Assembly: GCA_963555705.1 (NCBI GenBank)
Contig: OY743172.1
Span: 24,675,446-24,739,445 of the forward strand
DNA: 64,000 bases
DNA from: Ligustrum vulgare
Taxonomy: Eukaryota > Streptophyta > Magnoliopsida > Lamiales > Oleaceae
Direction: 5' to 3'
The position numbers and the translations under genes were made by a program. Below, piece after piece: positions 21,931 through 34,744 of the stretch. The notes below the pieces were generated by a model. It was not told the DNA's origin and did no database searches. It worked only from the letters and a program-made list of their open reading frames with translations. Each line of letters starts with the position of its first letter. Within the stretch, counting starts at the first letter, position 1.

Positions 21931-23011
21931 GGGGGGTTTATTCAATTGAGATTTCGAAAGACATTTAAAGACTTTTTTTTATGGACTTTTTTAAATGGAT
22001 TTTATTGAATTTTATTGACTTTTATGGATTTATATAGACTTTTAAAGACTTTCGTGGACATTTATTTAAAAGACTTTCATATACTTTCAAAGACTTTTAT
22101 AGATTGATTTAAAAGATTTTCAAATACTTTTAAAGACTTTTACAGACTTTTATTTTTTAATTGAAAAACATAAACACTAATAGATTAATTTTCGAATGAT
22201 GTGAATATGAATCGTTAATAATAATTATATGTAAAGTGAATTACAAAAAAAAAAAAAAAGCGTGAGAAAATAAATAGTTTTAAAACAGAGAAACGTTTGT
22301 GATTAAAAAAATGGGGGGAAAATAAAATCGCATTTGATATCGACATAAAAATTGTACTATGTTCATAAAAAAATTTCTAGAGAAAATTCTTGAATCACTT
22401 TACTTATTATTATTTGTTTTGACACAATTTATTTATTATTTTTGTATAAGATCTTATGGAATTTTAGTTAGATTTATTTTCATAAAAAAATCGAAAAAAA
22501 CGATGAAAAAAAAAAGAGTCCAAATATAAAGAAAAATATTTAAAATAAAAAAATACAAAAAGTTGAAGAGAAGAGAAATAATGATTTGTTTAGTCAAATG
22601 TTTAAGGTTTCTAAAAATAATATGAAAGAAGAAAAACATAGAATAAATAAAGTTACAATTTAAAAGAATTTTTTTTTTATAAAAGTCTTTCAAAATCTTG
22701 GAGGTTAATGAGAGACAAATAAAGAGATTTTGTGGTTGTACTTTATGTTTAGAAGTTAGTACATAGAGGATTTCGTAGGAGTCTTTAAAAAACATTGATA
22801 ATTTGAATAACAGGAGACTTTTAAAGACTTTTAAAAGTCTTTATACAATACACCATGATTTTAAAAGACATTTTAAGAGTCTATTAAAATCTAGATTGAA
22901 TAACTCAAGATTTTAATGGATTTAAAAAAATCTAGATTGAATACCCCTAAACTTTTAAATTCCATCAAAGTCTTTAAATTTCCTTCCAAATCCTAATTAA
23001 ATAAACTCCCC
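21931..23011. mobile_element. PIF/Harbinger-type non-coding element
   Basis: Ends GGGGGGTTTATTCAATTG and (inverted) AATTAAATAAACTCCCC are flanked by TTA on both sides (21928-21930 and 23012-23014), the TSD of PIF/Harbinger elements. The interior is filled with variants of GACTTTTAAAGACTTT at both ends (about 21960-22150 and 22810-22950), arranged as long sub-terminal inverted repeats. An extra inner right end (GATTGAATACCCC) lies near 22945. No transposase. Confidence 0.75.
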
Positions 23012-23045
23012 TTAGTTTAAATTTTTGAATCTTTACAGTAATTTT

Positions 23046-24459
23046 TGTTGGAATTATATATGCCCATAGAGTATAATTCACGACATTTAAAAGTAAAATA
23101 TTAATTGATTGTATTAATATGATGTTGTGTTTGTCCACGGGTCGATTTGATATTACAAATTGAGTGTTTAAGTTGTTAAACACAGAAAGATTCAATTTGT
23201 GATTCGATCTAAAATTAACGTTCACGATCAGTAAATAAATATGGACAATTTATTTTGATAAGATCGTCTCGATTTTATTAAAGTCTGTCTTTGACTTTGG
23301 TAATAAAATTGAGAGTACGTTTGGAACGTATTGGACGGGACCACGTGAAATTAATTTGTGACATTGACCATACAAATTTAATTTCACTTGATTATTGTAC
23401 GTGGGACCTTAATCCTAATAGGATAATGGACTTCGATTACTAACTTGAAGTTCTTTAAGGTATTAATGGGTGAGATCAAATTGCTGATCAATATCTCGGT
23501 ACTTTGGGAATTAAAGTGAACTAACGAGGAACATATATTCGTATTACGGAATCCGTCACCTTTTAGGTATGATCATAATCTCACTGGTTCTTCTAGTGGA
23601 CAGTTGAATCTGAGCTCAGTAATTCGACAGTGACTGTTGAATTCAATGATGTGATGGGATCACATCGAACTGTCAGACAGAAGATAAGAGTTGATAATTT
23701 ATGAATATTCGAAGAAGGGCATTTTGGTCATTTTAATTTGCTCCGAATATTCGAGTTGATCGACGGGGGTAACATGTAAGAACGATAAGTCAGATGATAT
23801 AATTATTGATTAATTGTTTCAGTAATTTCAATTTTACTAAGAGTGCAATCTCGTTCTTTTAGTGGAATAGAACGTGATTAATAAATTAATTTTGACTGAT
23901 CAAGAGTTGATCGGGTCATAATTAATTTATTGGAGCTTAGTTTAATTGGGTCCGATCAGGTTCCCTCTGTGGCTTCACTATAATGGGTTTATACAGGCTT
24001 ATTACCTGTATTGGGTTGTGCAGAAATGGGCCTAAGTTATGGTACTAGGCCTGGTAGGGTTTTGGAGTGTAAAGAGGTTACAAATAGTCTCCCAAGACTA
24101 TTTTTCTTAACCTAATTGACAAAGTGGCGAAACACACACTAAAGTGTGTAGTGTGTGTTTCCTCTTTACAAAGAAACCCTAAACCTAGTTTAACCTAGAT
24201 CTTGAGAAAGGTGACCACGCACCTGCACAGCTGCCATTGGAGAACACCGAGGAAGGCTTGAGGGTTTGAAGCTTTGGTGAAATCAAGAAGCAGCGAAAAG
24301 AGATTATTGTAAAGCACGTTACAAGGGTAATATCTCTTTCTTTTTATGTGCACAAAATTATTTGTTCCAAGTTGAATACATAGAACAGAAAATCCTGTAA
24401 CGGGATGATCTATCACAAGAAATCAATTTTTGTGAGTAGAACAACCCGGTTTCCCAACA
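23046..24459 (+). repeat. 5' LTR of the copia element
   Basis: 1414 bases, TGTTGG...CCCAACA. It includes a perfect 11-base stem hairpin (24130-24160, AAACACACACT and its inverse). Matches the 3' LTR closely over its full length. Confidence 0.95.
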
Positions 24460-24461
24460 AT

Positions 24462-24473
24462 TGGTATCAGAGA
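24462..24473 (+). other. Primer-binding site for initiator Met-tRNA
   Basis: TGGTATCAGAGA, two bases after the LTR end, matches the usual TGGTATCAGAGC site complementary to the 3' end of plant initiator Met-tRNA apart from the last base. It starts minus-strand DNA synthesis. Confidence 0.92.
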
Positions 24474-24894
24474 GCCAGGTTTTTGGTACTGTTTTATGTA
24501 TTTAGGAATAAATTATTTTGTTATTGCGTGTGTTAGTAAAGGGCGGTGTTAGGTTTTATGTGATTTGATTGTTATTGGATGAATGACGTTTTTATTGAAC
24601 TAATTTATGGCCTTAGATTTTATTTTGTAAAATCTTGTATTGTATTATCGAGTCATGTAACAAAGGGGGTGGATTACGACTCCATGTTTTCCCCTTTGAT
24701 TTTGATTTTTGCAATAGAATTAGGGTTTGTATTATTTTTGTTGTAATTATTAAATCAGAGGACCAGATCTGCAATTTCATATATAGGGACCAATTATGCA
24801 ATTTCGGATTCATGGACTGCTGTTGCAAAATTCGGAGGACCATTGATGCAATTTCAGTATATGGACTAAACTTCATCATCTCCATATAATAAGG

Positions 24895-25440
24895 ACCTGC
24901 AGTGCAATATCACAAGAAATTGGGCAGCAGCATCGTGTGTGCTGCCGTTGCGATCGACGACGCTGGCTGTCCCGTCTCGTATGCAGTGGCAATGGCAGAA
25001 TGCAACCGCGGCCGAGAAGCGCGACACCCACAGGTGTCGCTGTCGCCTCCGCGTGGTGCAGCAGTGCTATACGTACTGTTGATTCGCGGTTGGCTGCAGC
25101 GGTGGCGCCATGGAGTCTCCAATCTCTCATGTTTCTCTATCTTATCTCCGGTGATTGGCGAAGCAGGCGGCAGCGAAGCCACAGCGCTGCTGTGGTCTCA
25201 GGGTTGCGCCAGTTCATGGCGTGGCTGTGCTTGTAGCGGCTGTGCTGCGCGATTATGGTGTCCACGTGATGCACGACTTCCTTGGCATTCTCCGGCGATG
25301 AGACTTCCAGGCAGCAGCAAAAGGGATAGGTCGGTGGCTGAAGTTTTGGCATCAACAGAGGAAGAGAGGACTATTTATTTGGGCTGTAATTTATGTTGGG
25401 CCTTGCTTTCTTCTTGGGCCGGCCGGTTGGACTGAATTAA
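24895..25440 (+). other. GC-rich block in the copia leader
   Basis: About 540 bases are strikingly GC-rich compared with AT-rich surroundings. They hold a 177-codon frame (24902-25435, MQYHKKLGSSIVCAAVAIDD...) and overlapping frames on other strands. No known domain is visible, and the composition (Ala, Ser, Arg, Cys, Trp rich) looks like a by-product of GC content. The 200 bases just before it repeat GACCAATTATGCAATTTC-like words. It may be a captured host fragment or a structured leader; a real protein is unlikely. Confidence 0.5.
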
Positions 25441-27500
25441 AAATTGCAGATTGGACCATTTTGAAGTTGGGCCAGATAATTATTATTTGAAGAGTTCTAG
25501 TAATGGGCTGGACACTTGCAAATGGAAATTGAAGAATTGGGCCGGGTTGTGGCTCAATGTAATCTTTAATTAATTTGTAATTTTGTGTCTAGGTTTTGGC
25601 CATAAATCATGTTCTAGTTTATTTTATTATTGCATTTATTTATTGCTTTAATTAAATTGTGGATGAATGTCATTTGATAACATGTCATGTAGATCGCGTT
25701 AACACCGCTCTAGGTACTATACTGTCATGCATTGTTTTATATTTTATTTTCTTTTCTAAATGTTAGATTAGAAAATAAATATATTTATTAATAATTAAAT
25801 TGATTTTAAGAGTTAAAATTGATTGGTAATTATTAAATTAAAACCCAACAGTTCAAAATATTAAGTGAGTGAGGGTGCAAAATATTTTGAACCCACGGCC
25901 TCCCCTATTAGACTATTAGTAAAAATTTGGTTATGCCTCGTGCTAATCTAATTAGTCTCCCTATAGGAGGGCTGCACTGTTTTGGTTACTAGATTGGGCC
26001 CAATTAGGTGATGATTTTTTAAGTGTGAATTAATCATGATTACCCTATAGGTGACATAATTAATTTGGTACTTGAAATATTATTAATATAGGGGTTAGAC
26101 ACTTAAATCAATGACATCGTGGGGACTTCCTATAGAATATCCAAACGATGTCAATGATGGCCAAATTTTAACGACTATAAATTAAATATTGCATGAGATG
26201 CTAGATATATTTAATTTAGTGGGAGGGTCCCAACCTAACCATAAATCACATTTATTTCTCCTATAGAGAAATGTGTTTAAGATTTTGGGGTTTTAGGTTG
26301 TCGTCATATTATAGTAGTTTTGGGTCTACTTGTGCATAATTTTTTATTCATGCATCATATATGAAAGTATTCATCATTTATACAACTCGTGTTTAATACA
26401 TTTATTTTATTTGAATGTCGTATTTCCACAACTAGTTATATATTTAGACATCACCAACTAATTTGCGAAAACTGTAACATGTCTCGTTATAATTCTTTCC
26501 ACTTATGACATTTGTTCGTGCTAGAAGATCCTTGTTCAAAATAATTATAAATCTTCCAATGAAAATGGTTTTATTTTGATGAGATGGTTTATTGCATAGT
26601 TTTGATTCTCATATCAAGTACTTCGCAATAAAAATATCAAAATGGGATACCATATTTATTTTCTCGATGGAAGGGTATTTATGATAATTTGAACATTTTA
26701 ATTATACAAAATATGCTATCAAGCTATATTATATCTCTACTTATGAACCGATCACGTTTTTATAAGAGACCATTTGGTAAAACATGATTGGTCACTTTAA
26801 CGTGGTGGAGGTTCCACTTGCAAACATTGATTCATGTGACATAATGCTTGAGAAATCTTTTAAGATGATCTCTTGCGGTTCAGTGTGGACTATATTCACC
26901 AGGATGAACGTGTCCCTGAAAGGTTCAATGTAAGCTATTCATAGAGAAGAGATTATTTTAAAGTAACGGATAGTATGGTAGGCCCTCTAACCTTTTTGCT
27001 TTTGAGCAAAGATAGGATTAATGAGGAAGTAGCCTTTCTTGGAAACTCTATAATGGAGTAAGACTCTATTCATTGTGTTATGGTTAGTAATTGAGTCTAT
27101 CTTGATTATAGATTCTAGAGTAACTAATCGCTATTGCAAGTTGTTGCAATATGGTCCTAGGTGACCAAATGACACAATGAGATAGAGTATACTATAAGGA
27201 TAAGCACGGGTATGGTAATATGGAAAGAGCCGTTGGGCTTTTATGTTTGCGAAACAATTTGATTGTTATTTTGTCTCTTTATTATTTGAGCGGAATTATT
27301 TAGCACTTAATCTCCAGTTATTAGTTGGAATTAAGTTAAATAATGCTCTTATTATTGCGAGACAAATGATTAACAATCTCAAAGCCTTGTAAATGGTTCT
27401 AAGTGTAATATTACTACAAATGATAAGGGATAGATGATTCCTTGTATTAATGAACTCTTTGATAAGATCTTAAGATAATCATATTTATCTAAATAAGATT
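25441..27500 (+). other. Leader and destroyed gag region of the copia element
   Basis: No frame of useful length. Position between the leader and integrase remnants says gag should lie here, but I cannot read a gag or zinc-knuckle motif. The 25860-26300 part has several CCTATAG/CTATAGG words spaced over about 400 bases. Confidence 0.45.
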
Positions 27501-27531
27501 GAAAGACTAGTAAAGATAGCCTCTAAGTATT

Positions 27532-30040
27532 TTGGAGGTGGAATCTATGTGGACTTTTGAATTTTATTTAGAGAGTAAAATGATTAAGATCTTAGGCTTG
27601 GTTACACTTATCCAAAACTCGATTTTAATACTAGTAAGGGATGGACCTCAAAAGGATCTGAGGTGGAATCTATACTGTTTTTCTGAATCTTGTTTAGAGG
27701 ATTATATGACCAAGAGTCCTTATACATTATATGGACTTAAGAGTTTGAGGATTAATACACTTTGATATGTGTGGATTCTTTTATACTCAAGCTACGAGAG
27801 AGTGTGAGTAATTCATCACTTTTACTGATGATCACTCTAGATTTCGATTCTATCCTTAATATCTCATTGATCCAAAATGTTGAAGAAATTCTAGAATTTT
27901 GGACAGAAGTTGAGAAGTAATTAAGAGAATCGAGATACTTCGATTTGATCGAGGTTTGTGTATCTCTCATATGAGTTTAGGAACCATTTATCGAAAAGGA
28001 GAACAAGGTAATACCAAATCAATGATGAGTTATCCTCATTACTAGTTTCATTTGGGAATGTACACCGGAGATAGTCAAGTTCCTTCATAGCATAGTACCA
28101 TTGATTCGTTTCCTGAAATACCCCTAGAGTTGTGGCATGGGTGCAAGCCCAATCTATACCACATTCAGATTTGGGGACTTTTGGCACACAAGCTGAAAGG
28201 AAGGATTGACGAGATGGTGGCAACAATGAAGGTTTGATTATATATAAGGTATACAATGAAACTAGAAATTATTTCTTCTATAGTCCTCTGGTCCAGAAAG
28301 TATTTGTTGAGTACAAATGTGACTTTCTTAGAGGATAAGGCATTTAGAAGAATACAAATCCACAAGTAAAATTCTATTGGATAAGATGTTAGAACGTGGT
28401 TCAAACAACTTGATTCCAGGTTTCCGCATAGAATTAATCTTGATGATTTGGGACTTCCTACGGAACCGATGGTTGCTGATCCTAGTGGAAGAAATAGGCA
28501 AGTGGTTCAACCACTAATTTTTCCTGGTGAACCCAATGGACAGGGAAAAACCAAAGGTTGTAGTTGAAGTTGTTCTCACTGTTCTGCCTCTTCTTTATGT
28601 TCATAAAGAGGTAGTGGAGAGGTTGATCCCAATTAGGGATTTAACCAAGTAGTGGGAGAAGAGGAAGTAACTCTGTTTGGACATAATGGAAATACACTTC
28701 CAACGACTAATTGGAGTGGGAGGGTTGTAAGACCACCTTCTTGACGCTTATTCTATGGAGAGTCTTTTTTAGACAGTCTCTACTGAAATAAGAGAAGAAC
28801 TCCTCTTTTAGGTAAGTGGTAGAAGTTATAGACTTGAAATCATGGAAGGTGAATGTGAACTCGGAATTAGATTCCTAGTAATCCAACAAGTTTGGATATT
28901 TGTAGACACACCTAATGGGGTCAAACCCATAGGGTGTGATGATTTTTAAGATGATAAAAGAATGGTAGATGGAAAGGTTGATACCTTTAGTGCAAAGCTT
29001 ATGGTTATGGGTTTGTGAAACCCTTCTCGCCAATAGTCATGCAACAGTTTACCTGGATCTTTTATCCATTGTCGTTCATTGTCAAAATGAGGTACGACAC
29101 ATAGATGTCAAGATATTGTTTCTTGAATGCATCTTGAGGAAATCATTTACAAAGTGTAATCTAATGAGTTCATATTAAAGACCATGAAAGTAAAATTCAT
29201 GACTTACAAGTTTCCAACTTTGGATTTGGGTATTTGTTCAAGATATGGAACATAGAATTTGATCGAACGATTGTGATACATGTTCTTGATCAAAATCTTG
29301 ATATATCTTAAGTATACTCGTGTATACAGAAAGATGAGACAGTTTTCGGGACTATTTATTTGGATGACACTCTACTTATGTGTGAGAGTATTTTCATTAA
29401 ATAGTAGTTGGTACAAGCAATTAGACTTGAAGGACTTGTAGATGACTGTCTATTTTTCTAGACATCCGTACTTTTTGGAGTGGGAGAAAAATGAAATATA
29501 AAGTCTCAAGTTTCATGTAATAATAAGATACTATCTACATTTGCAATATTGAAGTCTTGAAAGGAATAATATTCTTTGTGGACTTTATCTATCTTATGAG
29601 TATTCTCCTAAGACTCATGGTAAGATAGAGAAGGTTCCTTATGCTCCGGCTATAGGAAGCCTTACTTTGCACTAGATAGGTCATATCTTATGCTGGGGAT
29701 ATTGTTGGTGATTATTAGTTTGATCCAGGATCAGATCATTGAATAGAGGTAAAGCATATACTGAAGCGTTTTCAAAAAACGAGTAAATATTTGCTTATCT
29801 ATTCAGTTTGTGATCTGATGGATTAAAACTAATTAAGATCTGATTTGACTAGGACTCTTAAGAGTCGTCAAAATTGGAATATAATTGGGAGATAATGTGG
29901 TTAATTGGTTGGGTATAACACAATCTTGGATTGTTTGTTATACAACCGTGACTTACATCGAAAGGTGTTACTATCTTGGTTGAGGACATAATCATTAGTG
30001 TAATGATGGCGTTGACAAGATGGATTATTCGATGTTTCAT
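27532..30040 (+). pseudogene. Copia pol remnant: integrase, reverse transcriptase, RNase H
   Basis: Order is integrase, RT, RNase H, which defines Ty1/copia. Readable pieces across several frames: ESCLEDYMTKSPYT (end of the gag-pre-integrase zinc region, about 27690-27730); YVWI...TQATRE and FITFTDDHSRFRF (integrase core, about 27760-27860), then the RSDRGGEYLS-type and SYEF-like piece (about 27930-27980); DGKVDTFSAKLMVMGL (RT start, about 28967-29015); HIDVKILFLECILRKSF (about 29095-29150); LDDTLLM, the altered YVDD catalytic site, with the Tyr position not conserved (about 29360-29380); VPYAPAIGSLTL (about 29630-29670); and DPGSDH then VKHILK (RNase H start, about 29720-29770). Frames change repeatedly and stops are many, so nothing here can work. 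Confidence 0.85.
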
Positions 30041-30049
30041 GTATACTCT

Positions 30050-30066
30050 AAGGGCAAGTGGGAGAT
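30050..30066 (+). other. Polypurine tract of the copia element
   Basis: AAGGGCAAGTGGGAGAT directly before the 3' LTR, the usual form in plant copia elements. It primes plus-strand synthesis. Confidence 0.85.
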
Positions 30067-31479
30067 TGTTGGAATTATATATGCCCATAGAGTATAATTC
30101 ACGACATTTAAAAGTAAAATATTAATTGATTGTATTAATATGATGTTGTGTTTGTCCACGGGTCGATTTGATATTACAAATTGAGTGTTTAAGTTGTTAA
30201 ACACAGAAAGATTCAATTTGTGATTCGATCTAAAATTAACGTTCACGATCAGTAAATAAATATGGACAATTTATTTTGATAAGATCGTCTCGATTTTATT
30301 AAAGTCTGTCTTTGACTTTGGTAATAAAATTGAGAGTACGTTTGGAACGTATTGGACGGGACCACGTGAAATTAATTTGTGACATTGATCATACAAATTT
30401 AATTTCACTTGATTATTGTACGTGGGACCTTAATCCTAATAGGATAATGGACTTCGATTACTAACTTGAAGTTCTTTGAGGTATTAATGGGTGAGATCAA
30501 ATTGCTGATCAATATATCGGTACTTTGGGAATTAAAGTGAACTAACGAGGAACATATATTCGTATTACGGAATCCGTCACCTTTTAGGTATGATCATAAT
30601 CTCACTGGTTCTTCTAGTGGACAGTTGAATCTGAGCTCAGTAATTCGACGGTGACTGTTGAATTCAATGATGTGATGGGATCACATCGAACTGTCAGACA
30701 GAAGATGAGAGTTGATAATTTATGAATATTCGAAGAAGGGCATTTTGGTCATTTTAACTTGCTCCGAATATTCGAGTTGATCGACGGGGGTAACATGTAA
30801 GAACGATAAGTCAGATGATATAATTATTGATTAATTGTTTCAGTAATTTCAATTTTACTAAGAGTGCAATCTCGTTCTTTTAGTGGAATAGAACGTGATT
30901 AATAAATTAATTTTGACTGATCAAGAGTTGATCGGGTCATAATTAATTTATTGGAGCTTAGTTTAATTGGGTCCGATCAGGTTCCCTCTGTGGCTTCACT
31001 ATAATGGGTTTATACAGGCTTATTACCTGTATTGGGTTGTGCAGAAATGGGCCTAGGTTATGGTACTAGGCCTGGTAGGGTTTTGGAGTGTAAAGAGGTT
31101 ACAAATAGTCTCCCAAGACTATTTTTCTTAACCTAATTGACAAAGTGGCGAAACACACACTAAAGTGTGTAGTGTGTGTTTCCTCTTTACAAAGAAACCC
31201 TAAACCTAGTTTAACCTAGATCTTGAGAAAGGTGACCACGCACCTGCACAGCTGCCATTGGAGAACACCGAGGAAGGCTTGAGGGTTTAAAGCTTTGGTG
31301 AAATCAAGAAGCAGCGAAAAGAGATTATTGTAAAACACGTTACAAGGGTAATATCTCTTTCTTTTTATGTGCACAAAATTATTTGTTCCAAGTTGAATAC
31401 ATAGAACAGAAAATCCTGTAATGGGTCATCTATCACAAGAAATCAATTTTTGTGAGTAGAACAACCCGATTTCCCAACA
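30067..31479 (+). repeat. 3' LTR of the copia element
   Basis: 1413 bases, TGTTGG...CCCAACA. Differences from the 5' LTR are mostly transitions spread along the length, with a cluster near 31423-31430. Confidence 0.95.
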
Positions 31480-31484
31480 ATTTT

Positions 31485-33716
31485 AAGTTGATTTTCGAAG
31501 CATGTGTTGATTCTTGACTGTTATGAAGTTTCCAAATATGAACACCCCACCTGTTATTAGTCGAAAAAATACAAGGTCCACCGTCCACCGTTGCATATAG
31601 TGTATTGTTATGACTGCGCCCTCATTTCACCTATTCTAGAATATTCCTAGCAAATCTATAAATAAGTATCACATGGGATGAGGATAGGAAGTTGAAGATT
31701 ATGGTCTGCTACTAACAGAATTTCCCTCCCCCTTTCTATCTCTCGGTTCCTCTAACTCTTTTCTCTTCTGTTTCTATTATTCTCCGCTTCTGTCTTTCTT
31801 CTTCTCTTCTCTGCTTCTCTATATCTATTCTTCTTTATTTTAAATTCTTGCATTGTAATGAAAATTATTAGTAAATGAAATAAAAGTAGTTCTCAATTTC
31901 AGTTTATTTCTTCATTTGAGCAATTTTAGTTTACTTGCTTTTATTGCTGGTTTTACTGTTGGTTTTGGTTGAATTTGAGCTCAACCATAACATGTATTCA
32001 ACCCATTCACTTCCTTTCTCGTTTTCTGGTTAGTTTTATTTTTTTAGTTGGAAAGGCCTCAAATTTCTGTATTGAGAAAAGAGAATAGAGAGTCTGTATT
32101 GAGAAAAGAGAATCAAAAGAATCTTGGTGACCTGGTCAAGAATTTTAATGGGTATGTATCATTTTGTTTGCTCTTTTTATTTCTCTCTTTACTTTTCTGT
32201 CAATTCTCGGCTTCTCGAGCAATTTCTTGGCCTTTTTTCTTCAATTCAATTCTTGGCTTGTAGGAATTTTAATGGTTTTGATTTCTTCTATTAAAAATTG
32301 CTGGTGTTGTTTGTGGGTGGTGGTTTGTTGCAATTGAGTGATGATGAGCTTATTGAATCAAGAAACTGGGAATTAAGTAGTTTGGATGTTTCTGAGGATT
32401 ATGTTGAAACTCAAGCTACATCTGTAAAATCCCTGTTCCAGTATCTGGTGTAATATTATTTCTTTTCTTCGATTTGAGAATGTCTACTTTGCCATGGCAC
32501 TCGTATATTATGTTGTAACAATGTGTTATGCCTGTTAACTACTTTTTTAAAATATAGATAAAGATGCAGTGTATGAAAAATAAGAAAGAGATTTTCCAAG
32601 TTAAGAAATCGTTGATTGGTAATGCCCTGTTTTGGAGCATATATTTTTCGACAAATCATTTTAATGGTTCTTTTAAGAATTTCTTCGAAGTGGCTCTCGT
32701 GTTCTTGTGCTTTTTCCTAAGCAGTTCTCAAAATGGCACTTCCAAATATCTAACTTGTGATATCATCTTGTCTGTTTTCGGCATTAGATTCAAATAGAAT
32801 TGCTGGACATCGTGTCAAAACTCTCAATGCTTCCCACTCCAAGTTAGACAAGTTTGGTGGTAGTAATATATTGAATATCCCAACTTCCACATTTTCTGCA
32901 TAGTTCCTTGTGGACGAATATTGCTATAATTACTGTGTCTAATTTCTTGTTTGATTCCAGGCTCATCAACTATTAAGTGAAAGGATGAACTTACCGGTCA
33001 GTATTGTACACCTAGTCGGTGCTCACTCTCTATCCCGAGGTTGCAGTCTCAATGCCCCCGTGCTTCTTCTCTCTTTCCTGCTGACTTTACTGCCCGGTTT
33101 TTCAACCAAAACTGATATAGCTACTGTGAATATCATCAAACAAAATAGTGGAAAGTAGAAAATGTTGGAGTTGAAGAAAACTCATGATAGAAGTCAATGG
33201 CGAGCTAGCTGCTTATAAGTGTGCATCATTTAACAAAAGGAAGAGAGAATAGGAAAAGATGATTAGCATCATAAACTCCTTCAGTTGTGCAATCTTCCAT
33301 TTTTGTGACCATGGGAGTGTATGCTGTAAATAGTCGATGGTACATAATATTAGATTGTTTTGGACAGATAATACATTTGATTAAAATTTAGCCTATTTTT
33401 CTTTTTGAATATTATCGGGTGCTGATAAATTAGAAACGTGATTTGTTTATCTTACATGAAATGTGCCCGAATCATCGGAAGCATGTGAACCCATTCAGTT
33501 TAATTTCAACCAGACGGCTCAAATAGTACAAGTGCGAAAACAAAATGCTAACCAAATGTGAAACGATTACTCTAGAAGGACAACATGAATTTTTGAACTA
33601 TTTTGATAGAATCAAACCGTGTGAATGAGATTATTTCATTTATTTTTGTTGTGTCAAACTCAAATATGACATCTTTATTTCATTTATATTGATTATATAA
33701 TATATGTGTGAATGTA

Positions 33717-33724
<8 letters not shown>
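31485..33724. other. No intact gene; promoter-like patch and exon-like scraps
   Basis: A TATA box (TCTATAAATAAG, about 31656-31667) is followed by a long CT-rich leader (31720-31840), which could be a host promoter or an LTR U3. About 1.1 kb on, an exon-like piece after a GATTCCAG acceptor (about 32961) reads AHQLLSERMNLPV then VHLVGAHSLSRGC. This is faintly like the GAHTIG region of class III peroxidases, but neighbouring exons are missing. I cannot assign the region. Confidence 0.3.
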
Positions 33725-33747
<23 letters not shown>

Positions 33748-33752
33748 TATTC
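33725..33752. repeat. (AT)n microsatellite
   Basis: A run of AT dinucleotides after an A tract. Confidence 0.9.
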
Positions 33753-34744
33753 ACAAACAATATAATTACAAGTATACAATAATTTTCTGTAAAATTTAAA
33801 ACAGAACGTTTTTTTTTCATGTTTTCATTTTCGAATACAGTTTTCAGAAATAACTAACCAAACGTGTTTTCAACATTTTTGAAAATAGTCATAGAAAACA
33901 GAGATCAGAAAACATTTTCGAAAATGAAAAACAGAAAATTGAAACATAAAGAGAACGTAGCCGAAATATTTTCGAAAATGAAAACAGAAAATAGAATACA
34001 AAAAGATCGCAGCCTAATGTTGTCAACAATTTTTTTACGGATATATTTAAAAGAAGTAAATTATTTTATTATAAATACATCAATTAGTTCCCCTATGAAT
34101 TTTCTAATCTAGGGAAACTTCAAAGTCTAGTCTAGAGCTAAATACTGAAAATAGAAGTTTTTAATAATAATATTCTTGAGATTTTATATTTAAAGATATA
34201 TATTATACCCTCATTATATCATTTTTTTTACTCCACTTCTAGATAGAACCCTAATTTAGGATTTGTAAAACAAGCGATGAGTGAAAGAGAAACGAGGCAT
34301 CAATTGGTAAAGAAAATAAAATGGTTTGAAGGAGAATAAAACCCTAATCCTGAATTCGCGATGAGCGGATTGAGCTTTAAGTCGGGTTGTTGGACAATTG
34401 ATTATGCATCTATTAAAATCTTTAAGACGGGTTCTCAATTCAAGTTAGGAATGATACCGAGATGGGTATCCCGTCCTAGCCTTGTGAATTTCAAGGTGTG
34501 TTATTGTAGGTAATGGATAATATGTCTTGGTAATGGGTAAAATACATTTTTCCCCAAATTTTTTAAAAAAAGATGCAAGGTTGGGTGAGCAATTCGAGAC
34601 TTGCTCTACCCCGTGACCCGAGTCGAAGCAGTGATCTTTGCCTGCCAACCCATAGGGTGCCCTTGTTCGGTTTTCCTTCAAAAAATTTCATTTTTCTATA
34701 TTACTCAATTTCAACCATTCATTAAAAGTCAAGTCCACAATATT
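33753..34744. other. Spacer with GAAAAC/GTTTTC-rich repeat
   Basis: 33800-34010 is dense in TTTTCGAAAA, GAAAACAGAAAA and inverse words, like a decayed relative of the element at 34745-35893. The rest has no gene. Confidence 0.45.

Larger units (their letters stand above)
23046..31479 (+). mobile_element. Complete Ty1/copia retrotransposon with dead pol
   Basis: An 8.4-kb element with both LTRs, PBS, PPT and a perfect 5-base TSD ATTTT (23041-23045 and 31480-31484). The interior (24460-30066) has a 5' leader with a GC-rich block and a pol region full of stops and frameshifts. The two LTRs differ at only about a dozen positions plus a small indel in 1.41 kb. It inserted 34 bases right of the Harbinger-type element. 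With no usable enzymes it must have moved using proteins from another element. Confidence 0.93.

Noticed and set aside
22454..22795. 113-codon minus-strand frame
   Set aside because: Phe/Ile/Leu-rich translation of T-rich sequence inside the Harbinger-type element; low complexity and no domain.
24902..25435. 177-codon frame in the copia leader treated as a gene
   Set aside because: GC-rich DNA opens several frames on both strands at once; no domain. Kept only as a composition anomaly.
32961..33120. Class III peroxidase exon (VHLVGAHSLSRGC)
   Set aside because: Only a short resemblance to the GAHTIG motif; no distal-His exon, no other conserved blocks, and the reading stops soon after.
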